Shown: positions 8,925 to 17,469 of the stretch, in pieces
Layout of the letters: the number at the start of each line of letters is the position of its first letter
Numbering within the stretch: the stretch's first letter is position 1
Assembly: GCA_022846095.1 (NCBI GenBank)
Contig: AP025583.1
Coordinates: 3,621,279-3,685,278 of the forward strand
DNA: 64,000 nucleotides
Reading direction: 5' to 3'
Origin: Oscillospiraceae bacterium
GTDB taxonomy: Bacteria > Bacillota > Clostridia > Oscillospirales > Oscillospiraceae
Made by a program: the position numbers and the translations under genes
The notes under the pieces: model-generated
What the model saw: the letters and a program-made list of their open reading frames with translations, nothing else
Database searches by the model: none
Told to the model about the DNA's origin: nothing

Positions 8925-9776
8925 TCATTTCTTTTTGCCCTTCTTCGGCTTTCCGCCGCCCTCGGCCCCTGCGGCCGCGTCGCGCTGCTTCTGCGCCATG
9001 AAGGTGAGCAGCTTCTCCCGGAGGAATTTCGGGTTTTCGCCCGACTGGATGGACATGATGCCCTCCACGATGATCATCTTGCACAGCACCTCCTCCTCGT
9101 CGCGGGCGCGCAGGTTGGAGGCGATGGGGCTGAAGATCATATGGGCCAGGATGCAGCCGTACAGGGTGGTGATCAGCGCCGTGCTCATGTCGCTGCCGAT
9201 GTTGGTGGCGCCGCTGCCGTCCTCCAGGTTCAGGCCTTTGAGCATGTTGATCAGCCCCACCAGGGTACCCACCATGCCGAAGGCGGGGGCCACCGCGGAG
9301 GCCTTGTCGTACATACCCGCCGCGTCCTCGTGCCGTGCCGACATGCAGTCGATGTCGTTCATCAGGATGCTGCGCACCTTGTCCGGGTCGTTGGCGTCCA
9401 CGATAAGCATGATGGCCTGCTTGAAAAAGGGGTCGGCCTGCTGGTTGGCCTTCTCCTCCAGCGCCAGCAGGCCGTTTTTCCGGGCCACCTGGGCCAGCTC
9501 CACCAGCTGGTCGATATAGCGCATGGGGTCGAAGCGCTTGGCGTTGAGCATGACCTTGAAGTGCTTCGGCATGGCGGAGAGCATCTTACCGGGAAAGCTG
9601 GCAACCACCACGGCAACCGTGCAGCCCACGACTATCATGATGCTGGAGGCATCAAAGAAATTGCCTATTTGATCCGGTTGGAAGTCAATGGTGCCGTTCG
9701 ACAGGGTTTTGAGCATCATGCCCACCACCATGACGGCAATGGCCAGCACCACGCCGATGATATATGTAATATTCAT
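8925..9776 (-). CDS. motA: Flagellar stator protein MotA
   Basis: MotA is the five-subunit ring of the stator that rotates around MotB as ions pass. The 283-aa product has four membrane segments and the MotA signature in the second half (APAFGMVGTLVGLINMLKGL and STALITTLYGCILAHMIFSPIA). The cytoplasmic loop holds the charged residues that contact FliG. The C-terminus is lysine-rich (GGGKPKKGKKK). It is followed by motB and preceded by flbD, the usual clostridial order. Confidence 0.97.
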   Translation of the reverse strand: MNITYIIGVVLAIAVMVVGMMLKTLSNGTIDFQPDQIGNFFDASSIMIVVGCTVAVVVASFPGKMLSAMPKHFKVMLNAKRFDPMRYIDQLVELAQVARKNGLLALEEKANQQADPFFKQAIMLIVDANDPDKVRSILMNDIDCMSARHEDAAGMYDKASAVAPAFGMVGTLVGLINMLKGLNLEDGSGATNIGSDMSTALITTLYGCILAHMIFSPIASNLRARDEEEVLCKMIIVEGIMSIQSGENPKFLREKLLTFMAQKQRDAAAGAEGGGKPKKGKKK

Positions 9777-9807
9777 GCCTTGTTTCTACACCTCCGTCCG
9801 GCGCGCC

Positions 9808-10032
9808 CTACTCCCCGGCCCGCCGGTCGTTGATCGTGATCTCACGGTGGATGTCCAGCACCTTCGCGTTGTATTGGGCGATTTTATCGATAATCTCGTC
9901 CACGCTCTCGCGGACGAGGTAGTAGTCGTGGTTCATCATGACGATTTTGGATTCCGGGATCATCTCAATGCAGGCGATCTGGAGGTGGTTGACAAGGAAC
10001 CGCTCCTTGTTCATTTTGGTTAAGACAATCAT
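9808..10032 (-). CDS. flbD: Flagellar FlbD family protein
   Basis: A 74-aa protein of the FlbD family, small proteins encoded next to motAB or flgE in many Firmicutes and spirochaetes and of uncertain role in flagellar assembly. The text MIVLTKMNKERFLVNHLQI and the central block SKIVMMNHDYYLVRESVDEI match the family. I chose the ATG at 10032 rather than a longer upstream frame because GGGAGGAG lies six bases before it. It lies between flgE and motA. Its function is not known from sequence. Confidence 0.9.
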   Translation of the reverse strand: MIVLTKMNKERFLVNHLQIACIEMIPESKIVMMNHDYYLVRESVDEIIDKIAQYNAKVLDIHREITINDRRAGE

Positions 10033-10107
10033 GCCGCTCTCCTCCCGCAGGGACCGCACCGGGCGCGGCGCGCGCCGCGCCCGGTGCCGCTTCCGCTGCT
10101 AACGCTG

Positions 10108-11193
10108 TTAGCGCTTCATGTTGACCAGTTCCTCCAGCATGGAGTCGGTCACGGTGATAATGCGCGTGTTGGCCTGGTAGCCGCGCTGGGCGGTAATCAT
10201 CTCCGAAAACTCGGTGGCGATGTCGGTGCCGGAGCCCTCCAGGAAGCCGGTGAGCAGATCCGAGCCGGAGCCGAAGATGGGCACGGCCCCGTCGGCACCC
10301 GCCGCTTTGTTGTCGAGGTTCTTGCCGTTAAGCACGTCGCCGAAGGAGACGACGGAGCAGGACCCCGCGCCCTCGCCCGCCCGGTAGTAGGGGCCCTCGG
10401 TGTGGGTCACGCCGCTGGGGTTGGCCACGCTGCCCAGAGCCAGATAGCCCACCACCAGCAGCGAACCGTCCGCGCCGTTGGTGGCGGTAATTTTGCCGGT
10501 ACCGGGGTCGATGCTGATGGACTCGGCGTTGCACTCGATGGTCTTGCCCGTGCTGATCCCTGTGTCGCCGCCCGGATCGTAGACGTTAAGCCCCGTGCCC
10601 GCCGCCACGCCGGGGAAGATGGCCGTGCCCTTTAAGACCGTGTCGTTGCCTTTGGCCTGCAGGGGCAGGCGGATGGGCACCAGCTGGGTGCTGACCTGGG
10701 GGTTGTCCTTATCGCATATGCCGGGGTCCGCATTGGCCTTACTGCAGGTGACGAAGCCGTAGACCACGTTGTTGTACTGGTCCACCAGGTAGCCCTGGGA
10801 GTCGAAGTTAAACTGCCCCACGCGGGTGAGCAGCAGGCCGTTTTGGGGGTCGGCCACCTGGCCGTCGGCCAGCTTGTCCCCCACCATGAAAAAGCCGCTG
10901 CCCTGGATCATGCAGTCCAGGTTCACCCCGGTGGGTATGGTGGGCCCGGTGCTCATGTCCGTGATGATGGACCCCACGTTGCAGCCGTAGCCCATCTGGG
11001 AGGGGTTGTTGCCGCCCACCTGGCCCGTGCCGTCGCTCCCGGCGCGGATGGTGGTGTACAGGGACTCCTTGAACGAGGCCGACGATGCCTTGTAGCCGTA
11101 GGTATTGACGTTGGCGGTGTTGTTGCCGATGACGTTCAGCTTGTTCATGTGGGCCTTCAGCCCGGCAATCGCCGCGTACATTGCTCCTGTCAT
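10108..11193 (-). CDS. flgE: Flagellar hook protein FlgE
   Basis: FlgE polymerises into the hook. The 361-aa product starts with the rod/hook N-terminal motif (MYAAIAGLKAHMNKLNVIGNNTANVNTYGYKAS) given here in parts: GLKAHMNKLNVIGNN and ANVNTYGYK. It ends with the conserved C-terminal hook/basal-body helix (EFSEMITAQRGYQANTRII). The variable centre forms the surface-exposed domains. The start at 11193 follows GGAG with somewhat long spacing; the nearby ATG four codons later is an alternative. It lies downstream of flgD and the TIGR02530-type gene, consistent with hook assembly. Confidence 0.96.
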   Translation of the reverse strand: MTGAMYAAIAGLKAHMNKLNVIGNNTANVNTYGYKASSASFKESLYTTIRAGSDGTGQVGGNNPSQMGYGCNVGSIITDMSTGPTIPTGVNLDCMIQGSGFFMVGDKLADGQVADPQNGLLLTRVGQFNFDSQGYLVDQYNNVVYGFVTCSKANADPGICDKDNPQVSTQLVPIRLPLQAKGNDTVLKGTAIFPGVAAGTGLNVYDPGGDTGISTGKTIECNAESISIDPGTGKITATNGADGSLLVVGYLALGSVANPSGVTHTEGPYYRAGEGAGSCSVVSFGDVLNGKNLDNKAAGADGAVPIFGSGSDLLTGFLEGSGTDIATEFSEMITAQRGYQANTRIITVTDSMLEELVNMKR

Positions 11194-11284
11194 AGGGTGT
11201 GTGATCTCCTTTCGGATTGGCGCCGCCGGGGGGCGGTCAATCGGGCCTCCCCCCAAGGCATCCTTCCGGTCCTGCCTTCCGCTT

Positions 11285-11659
11285 TTACAGGATCACGGCG
11301 CCGTCGATGTTGGTAAAGATGTTTTCCTTCATTTCTTCCTGGGACAGGGTAGTGATGACCCGCCCGTGGGGCACGTTGATGATAAAGGCCCGCGTTGCGT
11401 CGAAGGCCAGAATATTGGTGGCCCCCTTCGCCTGGGCCCGCTCCACCGAGTCGGAGAGCTGGCCGAGCAGGGTCTCGTCCACCTGGATGCCCCGCTCCTC
11501 CGCCCGCGCCATGGCGTGCTTGGAGAACGCCAGCCCCTGGGACTGGGCCCGCTCCAGCTCCCTGCGGAAGGCCTGGCCGAACTGGCCGCCCTTCTGACGG
11601 GCGCTTGCGCCCCGTTCAACCGCCGCCGGCTGCGCCGGTGTACCTATCCGGTCAACCAT
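11285..11659 (-). CDS. Flagellar operon protein, TIGR02530 family
   Basis: A 124-aa protein of the family annotated as flagellar operon protein (TIGR02530), found between flgD and flgE in many Firmicutes. The core text FSKHAMARAEERGIQ and the C-terminal ATNILAFDATRAFIINVP are typical. It has no signal peptide or membrane segment. The family's role is unresolved; the location points to hook assembly. It is separated by 3 bp from the flgD stop. Confidence 0.88.
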   Translation of the reverse strand: MVDRIGTPAQPAAVERGASARQKGGQFGQAFRRELERAQSQGLAFSKHAMARAEERGIQVDETLLGQLSDSVERAQAKGATNILAFDATRAFIINVPHGRVITTLSQEEMKENIFTNIDGAVIL

Positions 11660-11662
11660 GGC

Positions 11663-12151
11663 TCACGCTCCGTCCGTGCCGTCCGCGCCGGGCTCGCTCC
11701 CGTCCGGCTCGTTCCCCTCCGGCTCCGAGGGCTTCTCGGGGATCCTGCCCACCGCCATGATGGAGCTCAGGTTGTAGCGCTCGCCGTCTACAAAGATCAC
11801 GTTCTGGCCGCCGTAGACCCCGGTGCCGGTGACGGTGCCCACGATCTCCTGGAGCTTGTTGTCCTTGTACTGCCCGATGGTGACCTCCTTCCCCACCAGC
11901 GAGGCGGAGTAGAGCATCGTCGTGGCGTCGGTGATGGTGCTCACCGCCTGCACCACCGACATCTGCACCAGCTGGTTGAGCATATCGGAGGTGGAGGCCG
12001 CGTTCTCCGGGTCCTGGTTCTGGAACTGGGCCACCATGAGCTGGAGGAAGTCCGTCATGTCCAGCGTATTTTTGCTGCCGGAGGCGCGCGCCGTGCTCCC
12101 GTTGCCGCTCGCGCCCCTGTAGGTGGAAATATCCGAGATATAGTCGCTCAT
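11663..12151 (-). CDS. flgD: Flagellar hook capping protein FlgD
   Basis: FlgD caps the growing hook so that FlgE subunits can be added. The 162-aa product carries the conserved N-terminal FlgD block (LDMTDFLQLMVAQFQNQDP, with STSDMLNQLVQMSVVQA downstream). The C-terminal region is short and acidic, with less of the Ig-like part than in enterobacteria. I prefer the ATG at 12151 because AGGAG is ten bases upstream; an in-frame GTG at 12160 overlaps the fliK stop codon and would place the ribosome-binding site too close. Confidence 0.94.
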   Translation of the reverse strand: MSDYISDISTYRGASGNGSTARASGSKNTLDMTDFLQLMVAQFQNQDPENAASTSDMLNQLVQMSVVQAVSTITDATTMLYSASLVGKEVTIGQYKDNKLQEIVGTVTGTGVYGGQNVIFVDGERYNLSSIMAVGRIPEKPSEPEGNEPDGSEPGADGTDGA

Positions 12152-12156
12152 ATGGT

Positions 12157-13287
12157 TCACACTCCTTCCGTCGCCGCAAGGCCCTGGCCGTCCGCTGGGA
12201 TCAGCCCCAGCCTCAGCCGCTGGAGGAAGTCCCGGCCGGAGTCCTGCCGCCGTTCCTCCTGTCCGCCCTGCTGCCGGCCGCCCCGGCCCCCGTCTCCGGG
12301 GTCCTGGTAGCCCTGCCGCTGGGTCTGCTGCTGCTCCTGCTGCCGCTGCACCTCCACCTGGACGGGCGTCTGCCGGTCCGCCTGCAGCAGGCTTCCCAGC
12401 CCCGCGGCGTGCTCTCCGAGCAGGTCCGCCGCCTTGTCGGTGGACGCGTGCAGCACCACGCGCAGCGCGCCGTCCTCCGCGCGCGTCAGCTCCACCACCA
12501 CCGTGCCCAGCCGTTCGGGCGCCAGCCGGATGACCACCCGCTCCTCTCCGCTGCGCACCGCCTGCGCCAGCTGCCCGGCCAGGCGCTGCTCCAGCTCCGG
12601 CTGCCGGGTGTCCAGCACGGGGGCCTGACCCACCTTGACCGGGATGTGCTCCAGCTCCGGGAACAGGGGGGCCTCCCCCTGCGCCGCGTCCTGCCGCGCC
12701 TGCGCCCGGCCCGGCTCCTCAGGGGCCTGTTCAGCGGGACGCGCCTCCGGGGGTCTCTCCTGCAAAACGGGCTCCGCCGTCCGCTCCGGGGCCTGCACGG
12801 TCTGTATCGGCTGCTCCTGTACTTCTGCCTGCGCCGGGGTTCCGGGGGCGTTCTGTAGGGACTCCGCCCCCGCCTCCCGGCGGATTTGGGGCGGCTGTCC
12901 CGCCTCGGGCGCGGGCTGCGCCGTAAACAGGGCCGTCCGTCCGCCCCAGTCCGCGCCGGGAAGCGCCTGATCCAAACCCGCCACAGCCTCGGGTACCGGC
13001 CCCGCCGGCGCGGCGTCGGCGTACACCTGCACCGGCCCGGTGAGCTGCATCAGCAGCGCGGCCGCCAGCGCCTGCTGGAGCTCCTCCGGCCGGGGCGTCT
13101 CCCCACAGATGGGAGCTTCCTCTCCGCCCCGGACCGCCCGGCCCTGCCGCTGGAGCAGCAGCTCCCGGAAGCTGAGGCCCTCACCGCCGGAGGACCCGGC
13201 GCCACCGGCCTGTTCCGGCCCCGCCGGGGCCGATGGGGCAGCCGCGGCCACCGCCGCTAGCAGTCCCTGCGTCATATCCACATTCAT
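12157..13287 (-). CDS. fliK: Flagellar hook-length control protein FliK
   Basis: FliK acts as the hook-length ruler and triggers the FlhB specificity switch. The 376-aa product is rich in Ala, Pro, Gln and Glu over most of its length, as expected for the secreted ruler. It ends in a folded Flg_hook domain (VIRLAPERLGTVVVELTR, about residues 265-340) and a Gln/Arg-rich tail. The ATG at 13287 is preceded by GGGAGGTGAGAGAG. The stop overlaps an alternative GTG start of flgD. A second FliK-like protein is encoded at 32722-34155. Confidence 0.92.
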   Translation of the reverse strand: MNVDMTQGLLAAVAAAAPSAPAGPEQAGGAGSSGGEGLSFRELLLQRQGRAVRGGEEAPICGETPRPEELQQALAAALLMQLTGPVQVYADAAPAGPVPEAVAGLDQALPGADWGGRTALFTAQPAPEAGQPPQIRREAGAESLQNAPGTPAQAEVQEQPIQTVQAPERTAEPVLQERPPEARPAEQAPEEPGRAQARQDAAQGEAPLFPELEHIPVKVGQAPVLDTRQPELEQRLAGQLAQAVRSGEERVVIRLAPERLGTVVVELTRAEDGALRVVLHASTDKAADLLGEHAAGLGSLLQADRQTPVQVEVQRQQEQQQTQRQGYQDPGDGGRGGRQQGGQEERRQDSGRDFLQRLRLGLIPADGQGLAATEGV

Positions 13288-13327
13288 CTCTCTCACCTCC
13301 CCTCGCTGGCGCAACCATCCGCCGGTT

Positions 13328-13741
13328 TTATGGCAAGAGCTCCTCCGTCTTGGCAAGCGCTCTGTCTATCTGGCTCCTGGGCACGGGCTTGAAGAAAAAA
13401 TTGAGGCAGCGCAGGCGGCGCGCCTTGGCCGCGTTCTCGTTCCACAGGCCCCTGCCCTCGTGCACCACGTCCTGCATAACCACCAGCAGGAGCCCGGGCG
13501 CGCCGGCGCGCAGCAGCCCGGCCAGGGCGTACCACCCCGGATCTCCCAGGCCGGTGCTGAGGAATACGAGCTCCGGATTTTGCTCCCCGGCTGCCCGCTG
13601 CGCCTCGCCGCAGTTCCCACAGCCCCACACCTCCGCGCGGCCGGTCCTTTCCAGCGCCTCCACCAGCCCTTCCAGCAGGCGCGAATCCTCCTCCGCCACC
13701 AGGACGCGGATCCGCCCGCGCCCCGGCCCGCCGCCCGCCAC
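13328..13741 (-). CDS. Degenerate receiver-domain (pseudo-CheY) protein in the flagellar operon
   Basis: A 137-aa protein whose whole length resembles a response-regulator receiver: beta1 with an acidic patch (RVLVAEEDSRLLEGLVEALE; E17/E18), beta3 (ELVFLST), and the conserved Lys-Pro pair near the end (FFFKPVPRSQIDRAL; K118-P119). The phospho-acceptor aspartate expected after beta3 is replaced by Ser62, so ordinary phosphorylation is unlikely. The GTG start is five bases after the fliJ stop and the gene ends 40 bp before fliK. Bacillus has ylxF (a MotE-like protein) at this position, and this protein does not resemble it. A role as a protein-protein interaction module is inferred. Confidence 0.8.
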   Translation of the reverse strand: MAGGGPGRGRIRVLVAEEDSRLLEGLVEALERTGRAEVWGCGNCGEAQRAAGEQNPELVFLSTGLGDPGWYALAGLLRAGAPGLLLVVMQDVVHEGRGLWNENAAKARRLRCLNFFFKPVPRSQIDRALAKTEELLP

Positions 13742-13746
13742 GGCCG

Positions 13747-14211
13747 CTACAGCGCGGTCCGGGCCTGCACGGCCCCGCCGCCCATGCCGGCGCCCGCCAG
13801 CTCGTCAATGAGCTGCTCCTCGGCCTTCTGCGCCTCCCGGTTGTAGTTCCGCAGCCGCTTTTCCCGCAGCTTCTCCAGGGACATGGCCTCCTGCTTTGCC
13901 GCCACCACCTGGCCGCGCTTGTGTTCCTCCGCGCGGCGCAGGGCCGCCAGCTTCTCCCGCTCGCGCAGGATCTCCCGCTCCAGCACCTGGAGCCCCACCT
14001 CGTAGGAGCGCGCCTCCGCGATGGTGATCCCCGCCTGCTCCTTGCGCCGCAGCTCCCGGTTCGTGGCGCCGTAGCGGTATTCGGCCAGGGAGAGAACCTC
14101 CTCCTGCCCCCGCACCTGCGCCAGCAGGGCCGCGTGCTCCGCCTGTTTTGCGTCCAGCACCTGCTGCTTGTAGTCCAGCACCGTGCCCAGCGCGTAGTGG
14201 AACTTTTTCAT
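13747..14211 (-). CDS. fliJ: Flagellar export chaperone FliJ
   Basis: FliJ is the coiled-coil stalk in the FliI ATPase ring that helps engage FlhA and recycle chaperones. The 154-aa product is nearly all helical and highly charged, starting MKKFHYALGTVLDYKQQ, a common FliJ start, and continuing as an antiparallel coiled coil. It follows fliI by 23 bp. Sequence conservation in this family is low, so context contributes to the call. Confidence 0.92.
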   Translation of the reverse strand: MKKFHYALGTVLDYKQQVLDAKQAEHAALLAQVRGQEEVLSLAEYRYGATNRELRRKEQAGITIAEARSYEVGLQVLEREILREREKLAALRRAEEHKRGQVVAAKQEAMSLEKLREKRLRNYNREAQKAEEQLIDELAGAGMGGGAVQARTAL

Positions 14212-14234
14212 GCCGCCGCACCCTCTTTTCTATC

Positions 14235-15536
14235 TCACTGGAGGATCCGCTTCATCTGCTCCAGGCACTGGGCGTAGCTGAACGCCTCGTTGATGCCCTG
14301 CATCAAAAAGCCGTTGACGGCGTCCAGCTTGGACAGCGCGTAGTCCAGCCTGGGGTTGCTGCCCGCCTTATAGGCCCCGATGGAGACGAGATCCGCGTTT
14401 TTTTCATAGACGCCCATGATGTCGCGCAGGCGGGAGGCCAGCTGCTTGTGATCCTCCGAGACGATCTCCACCATCAGGCGGGAGATGCTGGCCCCCACGT
14501 CGATGGCGGGGAAGTGGTTGGCGTTGGCCAGCTGCCGGGAGAGGACGATATGCCCGTCCAGAATGCCCCGCACGGTGTCGGCGATGGGCTCGTTGGTGTC
14601 GTCGCCCTCCACCAGCACGGTATATACGCCCGTGATGGAGCCCCGCTCGAAATTGCCGCTGCGCTCCAGCAGCTTGGGCAGCTCCGCGTAGATGGAGGGG
14701 GTGTAGCCCCGGGCGACCGGCGGCTCCCCCACGGCCAGCCCGATCTCCCGCTGGGCCATGGCAAACCGGGTGAGGGAGTCCATCATCAGCAGCACATCGC
14801 ACCCCTGGTCCCGGAAGTACTCGGCGATGCCGGTGGCCACCGAGGGGCATTTCATCCGCAGCATGGCGGGCTGGTCCGAGGTGGCCACCACCAGCACAGA
14901 GCGGGCCATGCCCTCCTCGCCCAGATCCTTCTGGATGAACTCCAGCACCTCGCGCCCGCGCTCCCCCACCAGGGCGATGACGTTAATGTCCGCCTTCACG
15001 TTCTTGGCGATCATGCCCAGCAGGGTGCTCTTTCCCACGCCGGAGCCTGCGAAAATCCCGATGCGCTGGCCCTTGCCGATGGTGAGCAGGCCGTCGATGG
15101 CCTTGACGCCGAACTCCATGCGCGCGCGGATGGGCGGGCGGGTGAGGGGGTTGATGTAGCCCCCCTCCACGCAGTAGCTGCCGCCCTCCTCCACCGGCCC
15201 CAGTCCGTCGATGGGCTGGCCCAGGGCGTTGATGACCCGGCCGCGCAGGCCCGGCCCCACGGGGATGGTGAGGCGTCTGCCCGTGTTGCGCACGAAATTC
15301 CCCGCCGAGATGCCGCTCATGCTGCCGTAGGGCATCAGCAGAATGTGGTCCTGCTTCAGCCCCACCACCTCGGCGGGCACCTGCCCGCCGGACTCCCCGT
15401 TGTAGATGCGGCAGATGTCGCCCAGGGCCGCCCGGCCGCCGGAGGCGGCGATGGACAGGCCCACCACGCTCTCCACCTTGCCGGTGCGGCCCACCGTCTC
15501 CGCCTCACGCACCACAGGTATCAGTTCCCGGAACAT
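14235..15536 (-). CDS. fliI: Flagellum-specific ATPase FliI
   Basis: FliI is the hexameric F1-beta-like ATPase energising flagellar export. The 433-aa protein has Walker A GSGVGKST at residues 164-171, the downstream text ALVGERGREVLEFI, Walker B LLMMDSLTRFA, and the T3SS-ATPase hallmark ARGYTPSIYAELPKLLERSG. Length is normal. It is flanked by fliH, its regulator, and fliJ, its stalk. The ATG at 15536 follows GGGGAGGGG. Confidence 0.98.
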   Translation of the reverse strand: MFRELIPVVREAETVGRTGKVESVVGLSIAASGGRAALGDICRIYNGESGGQVPAEVVGLKQDHILLMPYGSMSGISAGNFVRNTGRRLTIPVGPGLRGRVINALGQPIDGLGPVEEGGSYCVEGGYINPLTRPPIRARMEFGVKAIDGLLTIGKGQRIGIFAGSGVGKSTLLGMIAKNVKADINVIALVGERGREVLEFIQKDLGEEGMARSVLVVATSDQPAMLRMKCPSVATGIAEYFRDQGCDVLLMMDSLTRFAMAQREIGLAVGEPPVARGYTPSIYAELPKLLERSGNFERGSITGVYTVLVEGDDTNEPIADTVRGILDGHIVLSRQLANANHFPAIDVGASISRLMVEIVSEDHKQLASRLRDIMGVYEKNADLVSIGAYKAGSNPRLDYALSKLDAVNGFLMQGINEAFSYAQCLEQMKRILQ

Positions 15537-15560
15537 GCTTACCCCTCCCCGCGCGGGGCG

Positions 15561-16370
15561 CTACCCCCCGCCGCCGGGCCGCTCGGACAGGAGCTCCCGG
15601 ATGTTGGCCAGCTGGGTGGACGCGCTGGCGTCTATAATCTCGTCCGGCATCTCGATGATGCAGCTGCCCGACTCGTCGTCCGCCATGGGCACGATCTTCA
15701 CGTGGTCCGAGATGGCGGAGAGCGACATGGTCAGCCCCGGCGTAATCTGGGCCAGCTCCCTGGTGTCGCAGCCCGCGATATAGATGTGGACCCACTCCTT
15801 GCGTTTGAGCTTCTCCGTGGCCCCCTGGATCATGCGGGCTATGATCTCCCCGCTGCTCTTCAGGCTGACCCGCACCACCTTCTCCGCCACGGCCACGGCC
15901 AGGTCCCGCAGCTCGTCCCGGGTCTGGTCGATGAGCGCGTCCCGGGCGCGGGCGGCCTGCTCCAGGTACTGCCGCACCTCGCCCCCCAGCTCCACCGCCT
16001 GGGCCTCCCTGCGCTGCCTTGCCTCCGCCAGCGCGTTGGCGATGCCCTCGGCGTAGCCCTCCCGGTACCCCTCCTGCCGCGCCTGCGCCCGGATCTGCTC
16101 CAGCTCCCCGGCGACGCGCTCCCGGGCCTCGCGCAACAGCTCATCCGCCTGCCGCCCGGCGTCCGCCACGATGGCCTCCCCCTGGATGCGGGCGAAGTCC
16201 ACCGCCGTCCGCTCCGGCGCGGGGCGCTCCCCGGCCCCGGCCTGCGCCGCCTGCGCCCCTCCGGGCGGGTCCTCCGGCTGTCCCGGCCGCTCCGGCTCCA
16301 GGGCCTCCGCCTCGGGCAGCTGGTAGGCTTCCGCCTGGGGCCGCGTTATCCATTTCAGGATATTAGGCAA
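15561..16370 (-). CDS. fliH: Flagellar assembly protein FliH
   Basis: FliH binds FliI and tethers the ATPase to the C-ring. The 269-aa product has an acidic, Pro/Ala-rich N-terminal third and a long helical middle (FARIQGEAIVADAGRQADELLREA, split here as FARIQGEAIVADAG and RQADELLREA). The C-terminal FliH/HrpE domain contains EKVVRVSLKSSGEIIARMI. It starts with TTG at 16370 with AAGGA upstream, and overlaps fliG by 8 bp, a sign of translational coupling. Confidence 0.93.
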   Translation of the reverse strand: MPNILKWITRPQAEAYQLPEAEALEPERPGQPEDPPGGAQAAQAGAGERPAPERTAVDFARIQGEAIVADAGRQADELLREARERVAGELEQIRAQARQEGYREGYAEGIANALAEARQRREAQAVELGGEVRQYLEQAARARDALIDQTRDELRDLAVAVAEKVVRVSLKSSGEIIARMIQGATEKLKRKEWVHIYIAGCDTRELAQITPGLTMSLSAISDHVKIVPMADDESGSCIIEMPDEIIDASASTQLANIRELLSERPGGGG

Positions 16371-17469
16371 TAATATCGTCCTTTCCGCCCTTCAGGATGA
16401 TGATCTCGTTCTTCTCCTCCAGATCCCGGATAATATCGACGACGCGCTGCTGGGCCTCCTCCACGTCCTTCATGCGCACGTTGCTGGTGATCTCCAGATC
16501 GTCCTTGATGCTCTGCGCCATCCGGCTGGACATGTTGGCGAAGAGCTTGTTGGCCACCTCCTCGTTGCTGGCCTTGAGGGAGAGCACAATGTCCCGGGGA
16601 TCGCAGTCCCGGATGAAGCGCTGGACCGAGCGGTCGTCCATGGTGACGATGTCCTCAAACACGAACATGCGCTTGCGGATCTCGTCGGCCAGCTCCTGGC
16701 TGTACTCCGCCAGGCCGTCGAAGATGCTCTTTTCGCTGGAGCGGTCCAGGTTGTTCATCACGTCGGCCACGTAGTCGATGCCGCCCACCTTCTCGTTGGC
16801 GGTGCTGATGATGTTGGAGAACTTCTTGTTCATCTCCGCCTCGATGATCTTTACCGCCGCGGGGGAGGCGCTCTCCATGCGGGCGATATTCTCCACCACC
16901 CGCACCTGGCGCGCGGGGTCCAGCTGCTCGATTATGCCGGCCGCCTTGTCCGGCTCCACGTAGGAGAGCACCAGGGCGATGGTCTGGGGGCGTTCGTATT
17001 GCAGCGCGGAGTACAGCGCCTTGACGTCCGCCTTGTTCAGGAAGGAGAACTCCCGGTTTTTCAGGGTCTTGGTGACCTTGTCCAGCAGGCTGTTGGCCGT
17101 CTGCTCCCCGAACGCCTTCTCCAGCACGGTGCGGGCGTACTCCAGACCGCCCTCGGTCACCGCCTTGTTGGTCATGCAGATCTGGTAGAACTCGTCCAGC
17201 ACCTGCTCGGTCTGCTCGGAGCCCAGGAAGCCCAGCTTGGCCACCTCCACCGTCACCTGCTCCACGTCGGCGGGGTCCATGTACTGGTAGAGCTGCGAGG
17301 CTTTTTCCGCCCCCAGCGAGACGATGACCGCCGCGGCCTTCTGCGGCCCGGTAAGCGGCGCGGCCTTCCTGCCCTTGGGCTTGTGCAGCTCCTCCTTGAT
17401 GGGCGCCGCGGCCGCCTCCGCGGCCTCAACGGCAGGCTCCGCCGCCTGGCCGGCCTTTGCCTTAGCCAT
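16363..17469 (-). CDS. fliG: Flagellar motor switch protein FliG
   Basis: FliG links the MS-ring to the C-ring and transmits torque through contacts with MotA. The 368-aa product has the three armadillo-like FliG domains; recognisable text includes LTGPQKAAAVIVSLGAEKAS (domain N), AEMNKKFSNI, VDYVADVMNNLDRSSEK in the middle, and FVFEDIVTMDDRSVQRFIRD in the torque domain. It is about 30 residues longer than usual because of an Ala/Glu/Lys-rich N-terminal extension (residues 1-36). It overlaps both fliF and fliH by 8 bp. Confidence 0.97.
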   Translation of the reverse strand: MAKAKAGQAAEPAVEAAEAAAAPIKEELHKPKGRKAAPLTGPQKAAAVIVSLGAEKASQLYQYMDPADVEQVTVEVAKLGFLGSEQTEQVLDEFYQICMTNKAVTEGGLEYARTVLEKAFGEQTANSLLDKVTKTLKNREFSFLNKADVKALYSALQYERPQTIALVLSYVEPDKAAGIIEQLDPARQVRVVENIARMESASPAAVKIIEAEMNKKFSNIISTANEKVGGIDYVADVMNNLDRSSEKSIFDGLAEYSQELADEIRKRMFVFEDIVTMDDRSVQRFIRDCDPRDIVLSLKASNEEVANKLFANMSSRMAQSIKDDLEITSNVRMKDVEEAQQRVVDIIRDLEEKNEIIILKGGKDDIIA

